A stretch of 64,000 nt of DNA from Phialocephala subalpina (lineage: Eukaryota; Ascomycota; Leotiomycetes; Helotiales; Mollisiaceae). The stretch lies in assembly GCA_900073065.1 (NCBI GenBank), contig FJOG01000003.1, forward strand, positions 1,263,753 through 1,327,752, read 5' to 3'. Made by a program: the position numbers and the translations under genes. This document shows, piece by piece, positions 47,303-57,808 of the stretch. The stretch's first letter is position 1, and each line of letters begins with the position of its first letter. Below the pieces are notes generated by a model. The model was not told where the DNA came from. It did no database searches and worked only from the letters and a program-made list of their open reading frames with translations.

Positions 47303-47391
47303 TTATGAAACCAAAGCATCTCTCCCACCAAGTCTCCGAAGTGCAACCTTCGGCCCAGGATATACCTTACCCTCTAGTTTAACGACTTCTT
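47303..47391 (-). pseudogene. Possible second Lys2-like C-terminal tail next to the gap
   Basis: On the minus strand the last 28 codons before TAA (47303-47305) end in PKVALRRLGGRDALVS. The real LYS2 gene to the right ends in QKVALLRVGGRGALV. The resemblance over about 14 residues suggests a second copy of the same gene end; the part upstream is lost in the run of N. It could also be chance. Confidence 0.35.
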
Positions 47392-47765
47392 NNNNNNNNN
47401 NNNNNNNNNNNNNNNNNNNNNNNNNNNNNNNNNNNNNNNNNNNNNNNNNNNNNNNNNNNNNNNNNNNNNNNNNNNNNNNNNNNNNNNNNNNNNNNNNNNN
47501 NNNNNNNNNNNNNNNNNNNNNNNNNNNNNNNNNNNNNNNNNNNNNNNNNNNNNNNNNNNNNNNNNNNNNNNNNNNNNNNNNNNNNNNNNNNNNNNNNNNN
47601 NNNNNNNNNNNNNNNNNNNNNNNNNNNNNNNNNNNNNNNNNNNNNNNNNNNNNNNNNNNNNNNNNNNNNNNNNNNNNNNNNNNNNNNNNNNNNNNNNNNN
47701 NNNNNNNNNNNNNNNNNNNNNNNNNNNNNNNNNNNNNNNNNNNNNNNNNNNNNNNNNNNNNNNNN
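47392..47765. other. Assembly gap (374 N)
   Basis: A run of N. Any frame reported across it is an artefact. A repeated or duplicated sequence may have caused the gap, since similar tails are found to its left and at the end of LYS2. Confidence 0.98.
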
Positions 47766-48644
47766 GCCCTTCCGCTCACTTTCTTTCCAACCTCTCCCTT
47801 TTCATACCGCACAGACACTTGCTCGCTTCCCCTCGCTTGCAACCCCTTCGAGTATTTTTCTCTTGAAAGGCTCTCAATTCTTTGCAATCGGCAAGAAGAA
47901 GAGATCGAGGGGGCCAAGAAAATGGAAGCAACCATTCTTCGCCAGAGAGAAGAGTTGTAAGAAGGGATATGAGCGTAGATACGCAGACCATCAAGTCCCT
48001 GCACGCGCAAAGGTGACGCGCACAACTCCGCCCTCAAAACGCGTAACAAAACCCAGTAGAAAAAAGACAAAACTCTAGAACAATACAAAGTAAAATACAA
48101 AAGAACCACCGGCATCCCACGGGATGCCGGTGTAAGAAACACTAGTCGATGAAGGATTTACTTTCGATCTGGTCGGAACCAGAGGAGGGGGGAGGAAGGA
48201 AGGTGACACAATCTGCTCAATTCGAATGGTTATTTCTAGCCTGGGCGGACAGGTAACTCGTCCTATTTATTCAGGAGCAAGTGTTTTCTGTTGAAGATGG
48301 AAAAGTTTTGCTTATTCAAATCCATACAGATCGCAAGGCTGCGGAGGATAGAGGGTGAGAGAGTGGAGTTAACCGAAATGGGTAGTTTGAGGGTGGATTG
48401 AAGGTGAGGGGGTGGCGGGGCCCCACCCGAGGAAGTCGTCTACATCGGTTCTTGAATGGAAGCGGAAGTGACCGCGATGAACCTCGATATATATGCAGGG
48501 AAAGCATTGCTTTTGTTTCTACCTCTACGCAAAAAAATTTATGTAACCAACCCCGAAATTTAGCATCGCTTCTGGGAAAAGCGCATCTCAGGTCGTCATC
48601 AAATGGCTGGCAAACACACACCAAGCTCATCTCTATCCGTTCAT
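47766..48644. other. Intergenic region after the gap
   Basis: The 3' flank of LYS2. No supported gene; it contains the perfect hairpin at 48107-48132. Confidence 0.5.
48107..48132. repeat. Perfect 26-bp palindrome (hairpin)
   Basis: CACCGGCATCCC is followed after two bases by its reverse complement GGGATGCCGGTG. As RNA it would form an 11-bp GC-rich stem with a 4-nt loop. It is about 510 bp beyond the LYS2 stop, so it is not an obvious part of that transcript. Confidence 0.75.
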
Positions 48645-51600
48645 CTAGACTAAAGCCCCTCTACCCCCGACTCTAAGTAGCGCAACCTTCTGCTCAGCAC
48701 TGATCTTGTTCTCCGGTAACGCCTTCGTTCCCTTCCTACTCGGCAAACCCAAGAACCCAATGCCGGCGAGATACGATAGGTATCTTCCCATGATCTCCTC
48801 GTCTACGAATCCGCCAGCAGACAAATCTTCGCCTGTGAACTCCTTGTCAGACTTTAAGGTGGTGGCGGCGTTCACATCAGAGAGTTCTGGCGCAACGGTA
48901 TCGGCGGGTAGGTCATTGGTTGCGAAGTGGTAGAGTGGCATTCTGAAAATTTATTAGGTATGATCTGAAATGAAGGGACAATGGGATTCTTACAAGGCGT
49001 GTTGCTGGCGACCGTCTTCGGCGGCAGAATAGTCTTGTAGCTTCTTGCTCCACACAGAATACTCGACTTCCGGAACTTCGTATCCATAAGTCTCCAACGT
49101 AGCAAGGTACTGGCTGAAGGTCAGTCTTGGATGAGATGTCGTCTGTGCTACACCCAGAGGTGTCTTGGGGGGCGATAACGCAGCAGCAATCACAATCCGA
49201 GCAACATGGTTAACGGGTACCATGTTGACGGTGTTCGAGATCTTGGGTCTGCATCCAAGTTGAATACAGCCTTTTGCCATCCGAATCAGGAAATCATCGG
49301 TGTTTGTCACACCTGATGTTTTGTCGCCGGTGATGTATCCCGGGCGGATGATTGTGCCTCGCAAGCCACGAGCGCCAGCTGCGCGGACAAGGTATTCTGC
49401 TACCCATTTGCTTTGTCCGTAACCGGTGCCAAGACCTGTAGCACTTCCTGATAGATCATCTTCTTCTGACAGGAGATGACCTGCTTGTGATTGCTTGACG
49501 AAATGTTCAGTGTCGAGTACTGAGGTGGAGGACACGAAAGAGAGCTGTTTAGGAGTTCCAGTCGCGCAGAGGGAGAGGATATCGAGTGTACCTTGGACAT
49601 TTGCGGGCTTCAGGTTGCTGTATGGATATACCCAGTGAACCTGTGCTCCGTTATGGACGATAACGTTCACCTCTTCAGCCAGCGTATCCCATACGTCTTG
49701 GGCCATGCCTAGACGTGGCTCACCAAGAGTGCCAACCACGAAGCTTAAGCGCGAAGTCCAGGAAGGATCCCATACACCATATGCTTGGCAGGTTTGTGTG
49801 ACTCGATCCAAAGCGGTAGCTGGATCGAGGGCTCGTACGTGTGCGATGACTTTGTTAATTGGTGGATTTGAACGGGTGAGGAGGTCACGAAGTAGGTAGG
49901 CGCCGAGGAATCCTGTTGCTCCGGTGAGGAATACGGTGAGTGGTGTCGAAGGGGTAATATTGATGTCGAGAGAAGGGAAGGAAGTGGGTAGAGCCTTGGC
50001 CAGAGCCTTTGCGTCTGCGGCGTAATCCTCGACGGAGTCGGCATGGCCATTAGCATCACCGTTCGTTGGGGACAGGCGTCGCTCAATTTGGCCTGCGAAG
50101 CCTTTGAGAGTCGGGTTCTGGAAGATAACACTCATGTTGATCTTGACATCCGTCCATTTCTTGTTGACCTTGAACAACATTTGTTGTGCCAAAATTGAGT
50201 GTCCACCAATATCGAAGAAGGAGTCATCGGGACTGATGGTTCGCTCGTCAATCGTAGGAATAAGTGATCCCCAAATTGCTGCCACTTCTTTCTCAGTTGC
50301 TGAGAGTTCGGCGAATGCGCCTTTCGGTCTCGCAGCTGCAAGTTGAGCTGCATCCGGAAATGGAAGTGCTGGCTTGTCTTTCTTGCCATTTGGATTTAAT
50401 GGAAACTTCTCCAACGGAACGATAACATCTGGGACGGCGTACGAAGGGAGCTTCTCCTTCAAGAATTGCTTGACATCGTCGCCCAAAGGCCAGAATCTTC
50501 GTAACCTGCCTTGGATGCCTTCACCGGAAGTGTCATCCCCCAATCCCTTCTGTTCGAGCCACTTTGACCATTTCTGCATATCTGGGACGATATAGCTGAC
50601 AAGAGTCTGCTCTTCATCCTTGTTTCTCCGGACCAAAGTGACGTTGTCCAGCACCATCACGTGATCCGAGAGATACTTGTCAATCTCGCCGAGCTCAATT
50701 CTGAACCCACGAATCTTGACTTGATCATCTGCACGACCAACACACTCGACGTCACCGCTTGGCATATATCGTCCAAGATCACCGGATCTATACATGCGGT
50801 CTCGAGGGCCGAAGTAGAATTCTCTCCAGGGTTCCTCTGCTGTTGACTTCGCGGTCTTCTTGTCCTCTTTCACCCACTTGGCATTGTCAACAAACCAGCT
50901 GTCAATGAATTTCGTCTTGGTGAGCTCGTCACTTCCAAGGTATCCTTCCGCCAATCCAGCAGCGCGAACGTAGATTTCTCCAATTTCGCCAAGACCACAG
51001 ACGCGATTGCGGTTTTCTCGGTCAACGATAAGCATCTGCACATCTTTCATTCCCTTGCCAGCAGGAATGACATTTCCCATATTCGCCAAGTACTCCGGAT
51101 CTGATGCTCGGCTTGGGATCTCATAGTAGCTGACTGCTCTTTGGGTCTCCGTAGTTCCATACATATTGATGATGAAGCAGTTCTCCGCGAGTCTTTGCAT
51201 AGAGACACAGTCTCTCTTGATCAAAATATCTCCGACGTAGAATGCATGATGCAAAGTTGGAAATTCTGCACTAGCTCCTCCAACCAGGATCTGCCCCATA
51301 GCTGGAGTGAGATGAGTTACTGTAGCGCCATGGTCTCGCATCCATTCCGCTAATTTCTCGTGCTGAATGTCGTCCTTGGAAGGTACCAATAATTGAGCTC
51401 CCAAGAAGAGAGGTGTGAAGATGTCTCGCTGGATTGGGTCATGGGCGATACCACTCAACATGGTGAACTTGTCATTCTTCGTCAGACGGAATTGCTCGGC
51501 CATCCAATCGAAGTAGTAGGCAAGTGAGTAATGTCTCCCTCTGACACCTTTGGGTCGACCCTCGGATCCTGATGTGAAGGATAGAGTGGGTGTCGAATCT

Positions 51601-52199
51601 GGCCCAACAACAACTCCTGGCCCCTTGCTTTTCAGCGAGACTTGCTCTGCCAAAACATCCTTGCCATTGATGTTTCCACCAACTAGGGTCCCATCATCTT
51701 TGAGCTCCAATGCTGGTACCTCAGTCCGTAGATGCAGATTCTCCTTGATGAAAGTTCGGACTTTCCCCGTCAACTCTCCCGCCTCCTTGGTGGCCTTGTC
51801 AATGACAACCAAAGCTCTTGGTCTCGCTACATCCAAGTAGATGTTTTGTCGGTCAGGGGGATATGAAGGATCAATGACTGAAAATGTAGCTCCAGCTTTC
51901 AAAATTCCCATCACTGTAACGACCAGATCCACACCTCGGTGGCTGTAGGACATCACAACTTCTCCTCGCTGAATCCCCGACTGCACCAAGTGGTGGGCCA
52001 GGATATTTGAGGCTTCATTGATTTGGCGGTAAGTGAATTCTCGTCTTGGTGAAGATCCTGATGCTGTCTCAACAACACATAATCTGTCTGGATGTGCTTC
52101 GGCATTTGCACTGAAGATATCATGAATGGCTCCTCGGAATGCAGACCAGTGAAGATCAGCAGTGGGATCCGGAATAATGTTTGAACTTGTCGCGGACAT
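48645..52199 (-). CDS. LYS2: L-2-aminoadipate reductase (lysine biosynthesis)
   Basis: Key enzyme of the fungal alpha-aminoadipate route: it adenylates aminoadipate, loads it on a phosphopantetheine arm and reduces it to the semialdehyde with NADPH. Exons 52199-48994 and 48942-48645; 1167 residues, a normal length. Adenylation domain at about 30-610, with the Lys2-type core LSFTSGSEGRPKGVRGRHYS (206-225), MYGTTETQ (346-353), YRSGDLGRY and the catalytic lysine in NPNGKKDKPAL. Carrier domain with Ser668 in DIGGHSIL, to be modified by a LYS5-type transferase. Reductase domain: LTGATGFLGAYLL (758-770) binds NADPH, and Tyr927/Lys931 in GYGQSKWVAEYL are catalytic. The single intron sits near the 3' end (48943-48993). 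Confidence 0.97.
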
Positions 52200-52963
52200 T
52201 GTGTGTGTAGAAGTTGATTAAAGTGAGCAATTTGGTGATAGATTCGTCGATTGCCCCTTGGGACACAATGGGCAACAAAGACTAATTTCCCAGCGAATTG
52301 AGGATAGAACTGTGGTTCAGAATTCTTGAAGTGTAGCTCGCGTGCTAGGTTTGACTTATTTTCCAGAAATTTCTCAGTCTGCCATGAGCAATTGAGTTGA
52401 GGGAGAATAATCACAACGTATGTTGCTGATAGAGAAATGAAAATTAAAAATAAACAAAACAATTGTGAGTTGTAGATAGCAAAAGTGAATCTGATATTGC
52501 AGAGTCACGGCCAGTCACTCCCATATTAAAATATGGTGGGTCTGGAAAATCTGTGTGCCGTCATCGGAAGTGCAGCCAAGCATTCTGCACCTGTCTTAAT
52601 AGGGTTTAGTGTCAACCGACCTGTGGAGGGACCGAAATAGCATGAGTGAGAGAAGGCTGAAAAGGGAGTTGTGTCAAAAGATTACACCAAGTATTGAAAC
52701 GCCTTCTCTTTTCTGTCAAACCATTTCACGCTTCATCTACATCTTGTACAACCTGCGTTTATTCCTTCTCTTTTCTAATACTCCCACGGCCTGTTGATTG
52801 CATCAAAAAGACACGTTGAATCAACCTACGCGCGTCAATTCACGAAAAGGAGAAATTCCAACAGAGAGCTATCTCCAAAGCTCTTGCAGACCCAACATCT
52901 CGATGCGATCTTAATTGATACCTATCTTGTGGTCGACGCCCGCATATACACGCTCTCTTCACG
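52200..52963. other. Divergent promoter region
   Basis: Space between LYS2 (minus) and the type II membrane protein gene (plus). No other gene seen. Confidence 0.6.
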
Positions 52964-54820
52964 ATGCCTGTCCAACGCAGTCTTTTCGGACGACCTGTGC
53001 CGGCAGTGTCTCCACGGCGAATGGCTGTTCTGCTAGGTTCGATAGCAGTATTTGCAATATTTACACTGGTATTCACACTTCCAAATTCGATACCCGATGG
53101 CCCTTCGTTAGGCAGATTCACAGACCACAAGATTGCGTTACCCAAGATTCCGAAGAAGTTCGCACCAAGCATCCTCAACCCGTTCCGACCTGCGGCACAT
53201 CCTCCACCAGTTCAGAAGAATAGCACAAATGGGGAGGTATCATGGCATACGAATTGGAATTGGTTGAGCCCCTTCTCTTCATCGGTTACGCTAGACGAAA
53301 ATCGATCACTACTGCCACCTCTCGAGGAGCGTCCTCCAATCTATACCTACTACGATCATACATTAGAAAAGGAGGCCGAGCGTAGAGATGCCGAGAACAA
53401 GATCTTGGTAACATGGAGAAGAGCCTGGTGGGCTCAGGGATTTAAGCCAATTATTTTGAGTCCGGCTGAAGCTATGAACAACCCTCTGTACACGGAACTA
53501 CAAATGCACGACATTGAGCCACAACTCAAGACTGAGTTACAGAGGTGGCTGGCATGGGAGAACATGGGGACTGGGATGCTTTGCAACTACCTGCTACTCC
53601 CCATGGGTTCTTACGAAGATCCTCTTCTTACATTCCTTCGACGAGGCGACTATCCAGTATTGACGAGATTCGACAAGTTGGGCAGCGGCTTATTTGCAGG
53701 GCCCAAGGTAGCCATCACAGCTGCTGTGAAGCAGGCACTAGGAAATAAGGAGTTGAAGGCCGCCAAGGATTTCATCAGCGCAGTTGCAGCAGAGACCTTC
53801 GAAATCGAACCCAAACACGAAGCCTTAGCATACTACGACACCGTTACGATCAAGGACAAATTCGCGAAGATTGCAGATGATATTGTAGAGGGCGGAGCAA
53901 ACGGGCTGCTTATGTTGAACCAGCTCACAGAGGCGCATCTTCATACCACTTGGCAGAACCTGTTCACGAAGGGGATTGCAGTGTTGAAACCAGAAGCAGA
54001 GCATATGACAGCTATGATTGAGCCAGCATACCGACTAGCCCAATTTCTCGCTCAGTGTCCCGAATCACCAATGCCAGCATCATGTCCTCCAAACAGACCA
54101 AGATGCAAACCTTGTATGGCATCTACACCACTAAGGCTCACAACTCCTCCAGCATACCGCAACACGACCGACCTATACACCATCGGCACGGTACCACATC
54201 CATTCACCAATGCCTTACTGACCTCCTTCCGCGAGAATATCGATGTGAGATGGATTCGACGAGAGTCCGAACGAGACCCCTGGCTCTCAACCCTCACGAA
54301 AGAACTCCTCGGCACCGGTGTATCAGGCGCACCACGAGTAATCAAGTTCAAACAAGCCGTGGCAAGCAATTACGGTACCGCACATTCCCTCTGGATCACA
54401 CCTGAGAAAGAAATGCCTGCAGATCTCGATTGGCATTTCGGCTTCACGATTCCTCGAAACGCAACGGATACAGGGAAATCAGAGACTCCGGTTCCAGGAC
54501 CAGAGCGAAGACCGGTTGTGAAACCAGACCCGAAGGATGGACCTGTACCGAACCCAGATGATGAGAAGAAGGAGAAGGCGTTGTTGAAGCGCGCAGTTGA
54601 TTTCGGCGCTGCAAGGACGCCAGATGAGGAGAAGCTCAGGGGAGCCATTGAGGCATGGAATCTGGCAGATACAGAAGCGTGGAGATTTGCAAGAGCGTTC
54701 TTGGCTAGAAGCAGAGTTGAGAGGTTGAAGTGGGAAGAAGAGGAGAAGAAATATGCTGGTGGAGCGGGTGCTGAGAGAGGGAAAGCATCGGGTTGGGGAC
54801 GATGGTTTGATGACCGGTAG
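52964..54820 (+). CDS. Conserved type II membrane protein, glycosyltransferase-like (618 aa)
   Basis: One uninterrupted frame of 1857 bp. A basic N-terminus (PRR at 17-19) precedes a single membrane helix (about 21-40), then a Pro-rich stem to about 125: the layout of Golgi type II enzymes. A conserved block starts with IYTYYDHT, then ILVTWRRAWWAQGFKPIILSP (147-167) and AMNNPLY, reminiscent of nucleotide-sugar glycosyltransferases, though no clear DxD was fixed. Near the C-terminus are a Pro/Asp/Lys-rich linker and a charged helix ending in WGRWFDDR. Function is not established. A role in Golgi glycosylation is inferred from topology. A shadow frame on the other strand at 54370-54918 is not a gene. 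Confidence 0.85.
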   Translation: MPVQRSLFGRPVPAVSPRRMAVLLGSIAVFAIFTLVFTLPNSIPDGPSLGRFTDHKIALPKIPKKFAPSILNPFRPAAHPPPVQKNSTNGEVSWHTNWNWLSPFSSSVTLDENRSLLPPLEERPPIYTYYDHTLEKEAERRDAENKILVTWRRAWWAQGFKPIILSPAEAMNNPLYTELQMHDIEPQLKTELQRWLAWENMGTGMLCNYLLLPMGSYEDPLLTFLRRGDYPVLTRFDKLGSGLFAGPKVAITAAVKQALGNKELKAAKDFISAVAAETFEIEPKHEALAYYDTVTIKDKFAKIADDIVEGGANGLLMLNQLTEAHLHTTWQNLFTKGIAVLKPEAEHMTAMIEPAYRLAQFLAQCPESPMPASCPPNRPRCKPCMASTPLRLTTPPAYRNTTDLYTIGTVPHPFTNALLTSFRENIDVRWIRRESERDPWLSTLTKELLGTGVSGAPRVIKFKQAVASNYGTAHSLWITPEKEMPADLDWHFGFTIPRNATDTGKSETPVPGPERRPVVKPDPKDGPVPNPDDEKKEKALLKRAVDFGAARTPDEEKLRGAIEAWNLADTEAWRFARAFLARSRVERLKWEEEEKKYAGGAGAERGKASGWGRWFDDR

Positions 54821-55503
54821 TACGTGAGCGAATGAGCGATTTTTTTCACTTGTTTTATTTTGGCATGGTTAGACAAATCTGGCTGGGAGTTCTGGAATGG
54901 GTACTTGAACATAACCAATCAAGCGATATCATTTGATGTGTATGGGATGTAACAGTAATGAAAGACTGTATTATAGGATCATAAGCTTGAAGATCACACA
55001 TACATTTTCTCTGAAGCATGTGTCAATGCTTGTTCCTTGACGAGTACTTCGTAGCCTCTGTATTGTTCCAATTTCCTGGGAACATTGCCAACCTTAGTTC
55101 TAATCCCTCACAAGTAGATAAAGCACATATCATACTTCTTTCACAATCCTACCCTCTTTATCATTCAATAGGAAGGGGTATTCACAAGCCACGCATTGTA
55201 GTCTGTTAAAAGGACGATATATTTCTCGAAGTTCCTGGATGTTGAATCCTCCCCAGTTTTCAAAGTGTCGTGCCCCAGCAAAGAAAAAGGCTACTTCCAA
55301 ATCCCAATCTTATCCCTAAGATGCAACTCTACGCCTCCCGCCATCGATCCGATATCTGTCTCCCAACAACAAATTTTTCAAGGACGTTGAATCCCTGATT
55401 AATGAAAAGCAATGAAAGAACAAAAGAGATCCAACCCTCTCAAGTCTATGCCTTGGTATCGCCACCCATCTCGCCGCTCAGCTCTCTGTGTTGATGTCAG
55501 CAC
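54821..55503. other. Convergent intergenic region
   Basis: The 3' flanks of the membrane protein gene and the small SET gene; nothing else supported. Confidence 0.55.
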
Positions 55504-56466
55504 CTATATGTTCAGAGGCATGCAGAAATTGACTTGCCTAGAAGTGATGCCACGACGCTTGCCACCATTGACATCACCATGTCCATGAAGAGACTTATAG
55601 ACATCCAAAGCACGTTGAGCGGCATCAACAACCTTCTTTGCCTGCAACAATGAAGCTTGGAGAGCCTCCTCAGCTGCATCTTTTGGCTTGACAAGTCCAT
55701 TGGCATTAACGTCTCGCTCCTCAAGCAGGCTACGGATGTGTGCATTCAGGACTGTAACGCATTATAGTTAATGTCTCAGAAGATATGACAGGGTCAGATG
55801 GAAGACTTACAATTTCCCTCAAGCTTCTCTTTGCTCATATTCTTCGCACCAGCAATGAAACCACGACATTTCTCAGCACCGCAGAAGCAGTCAAAGCCTT
55901 GAGCCATGTCCCATTCAGTGCTAGGGTAGAAGAAGGTTAACTCATCTCCTGCCTTGAGGCCCTTGGGACCAGCAATGATTGAGAGGGAGGAGGTGTCAAA
56001 GATCTATAGCTGGTTAGCAGGCCGTCAGCTGCTTCGTTTCTATGTATATATACTAAGGAAAAGGAAAGACAGGATAAAAGAGTCTGGCTCTAGGATTTGG
56101 AGGGAGCAAGCGTGCAAAGTCTGAAACCAAGCTTGGCGCTCTCCACACAACAATGTCCAAGGACAGCTGGAGATTTCAAGGAAAGAGTTGGAAGGGAATA
56201 CTAACCACACTAGGGTCACAGCTATGGTTAATGTAAACCAAGTCGCTATTGAGATTCACGTGCTCGTCCTTTCCAACTTGGACGGTTGCATAGGTCGGCT
56301 CGTTGGCATGAGTGCAGGGAGGGAAGCTGAACTTGGCGAAGAGAGCATAAGGTGAGAGATCGACTAGGGAAATGGATTTGGTGGTAAACTCCTTCTCTTT
56401 GTTGATCAAGACTTTCTGGATAGCAGGGTGGGACGGTTGGACCCAGTGGGGGATAAGTGGTGCCAT
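55504..56466 (-). CDS. Small single SET-domain protein (233 aa)
   Basis: Exons 56466-56206, 56003-55811 and 55751-55504; intron 1 is 202 bp with donor GTTAGT, intron 2 is 59 bp. The SET motifs are YINHSCDPSV (NHxCxP), GLKAGDELTFFYPSTEWDM and the post-SET cysteines in FDCFCGAEKCRGFI. The N-terminal SET half is short, so this is a minimal methyltransferase-like domain, seen in many fungi. The C-terminal 70 residues form an Ala/Lys-rich helix. There is no signal peptide. The substrate is unknown. The final codons could instead be removed by a GC-AG intron at about 55504-55530; the simple stop at 55504-55506 is used here. Confidence 0.83.
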
Positions 56467-57808
56467 TTTGTGTTGGTGGGTTGCTTCGGGGATGATGCGG
56501 TGTAAATGTTTGCGATCTTGGAGTAATCTTGCGACACGGGAGTTTATATAGTATCCAAAAGGACTTTAAGTCTCTGCTGAAGTGTTTGGCAATGTAAGAA
56601 GGGATGTTCTGCTCAAGTGCTTGGAAATGCAAGAAGAAATGCGCTCCCAAAATGTGTCGAATATTTAAATAATCTTAGGAAGAAGCAAGCAAACAAGAGT
56701 TTGTATACAGCCTAAAGATGCCCTGAATCAGAAGTGAGCCGAAGGTTGGACTCCGTGAATCGAACTAACCGAATTAGGAAATAGTGAAGCTTTACAGATG
56801 TCCCAATGATGCAATTTGAAGGGCCACTCACAGCCTAATGCGTGAATGTGAAGAAATAAGGCTTACAAGTTTTGGAAACTCTATAACTCGGTTTGGTGAA
56901 TTCTCTATACAAAATTTCGAATTTGTAAGGTAAATCGTGGCTTTTGATGTCCGTTTTCTTCTGAAGATGGCGGGGTTCTTTGGCGGGGTAATCTCAGGGC
57001 GTTTGCTTTCCAAAACTTTCTAGGTATTCTTTGTACCCAGAAACCTGAGCTGCGGTCAAAATCTGGGGAAAGGTCAGAATAAGAATTGATTACAAAGGAA
57101 CATCTCACATGCGATTTCTGAAATCTGATCGGATGGAAGGAGCAGGGAACGATCATGTGTCACGAAGATGCAGGTACGACGCCCCATTTTGCCAGGGTGT
57201 TTTGGCGGGGCGGAAGAGTGACCGAGGTTGCTTGAGTGCCGAGAGGGCTTGGCGGGGTGGAGCGGGAGGAAGAGGGGTTGAAGGAAGCGAGTATAATAAA
57301 AGGGCGCGGAACTCTCTTCTTTCTTGCTCGATTGTTGAGCTGCGTTGGTTCTTTTCGATTCCTATGCCTCGTTGCAGGACCCCTCATGTTCCTGCAGTCA
57401 TGAGTTGAGCACCACCAACCGCCCTCTTGATCGTTATCGCAGGGCAAGTGGTCTAGATTCCTGATATCGTTCCAAAATACCTGTATATTTCTGCTCCCGT
57501 ACAACTCGATATGCAGCCACAAACTGCAAAAGCTTGATTCTCGCTTTACCCAGGAAGTTGGGTCGCCTGAAATAGGGGAGCGGTTGGGTGAATCCCCTGT
57601 CTTCTAAGCGAGCTACGTCACTTTAAAACTGACGTACCCCTCCCCAAAAAGGTACCGGAGCTTGAAATATTGTACTCAGTGAATGGGTGCGATTGAGAAA
57701 GTTCAGGTACTCATTCCATTGCTCCTCTTCTTTTATTTCTCTTCGTCTTTCTTCAGTTTGCTTGCTTTTGCATCGAATCAAACTTTACAGGACGAAGCAT
57801 CAACTATC
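56467..57808. other. Divergent promoter region, about 1.3 kb
   Basis: Between the small SET gene (minus) and the 6-phosphogluconate dehydrogenase-like gene (plus). It holds frames without motifs. An upstream ATG at 57683 (MGAIEKVQ) could mark an alternative first exon of the dehydrogenase. Confidence 0.55.

Noticed and set aside
47303..48142. Long minus-strand frame of about 280 codons across the gap
   Set aside because: It spans 374 N and is not evidence of one protein; only the tail left of the gap is discussed.
55504..55530. GC-AG intron at the end of the small SET gene
   Set aside because: The simple stop codon needs no rare splice site and removes only a short non-conserved tail question.
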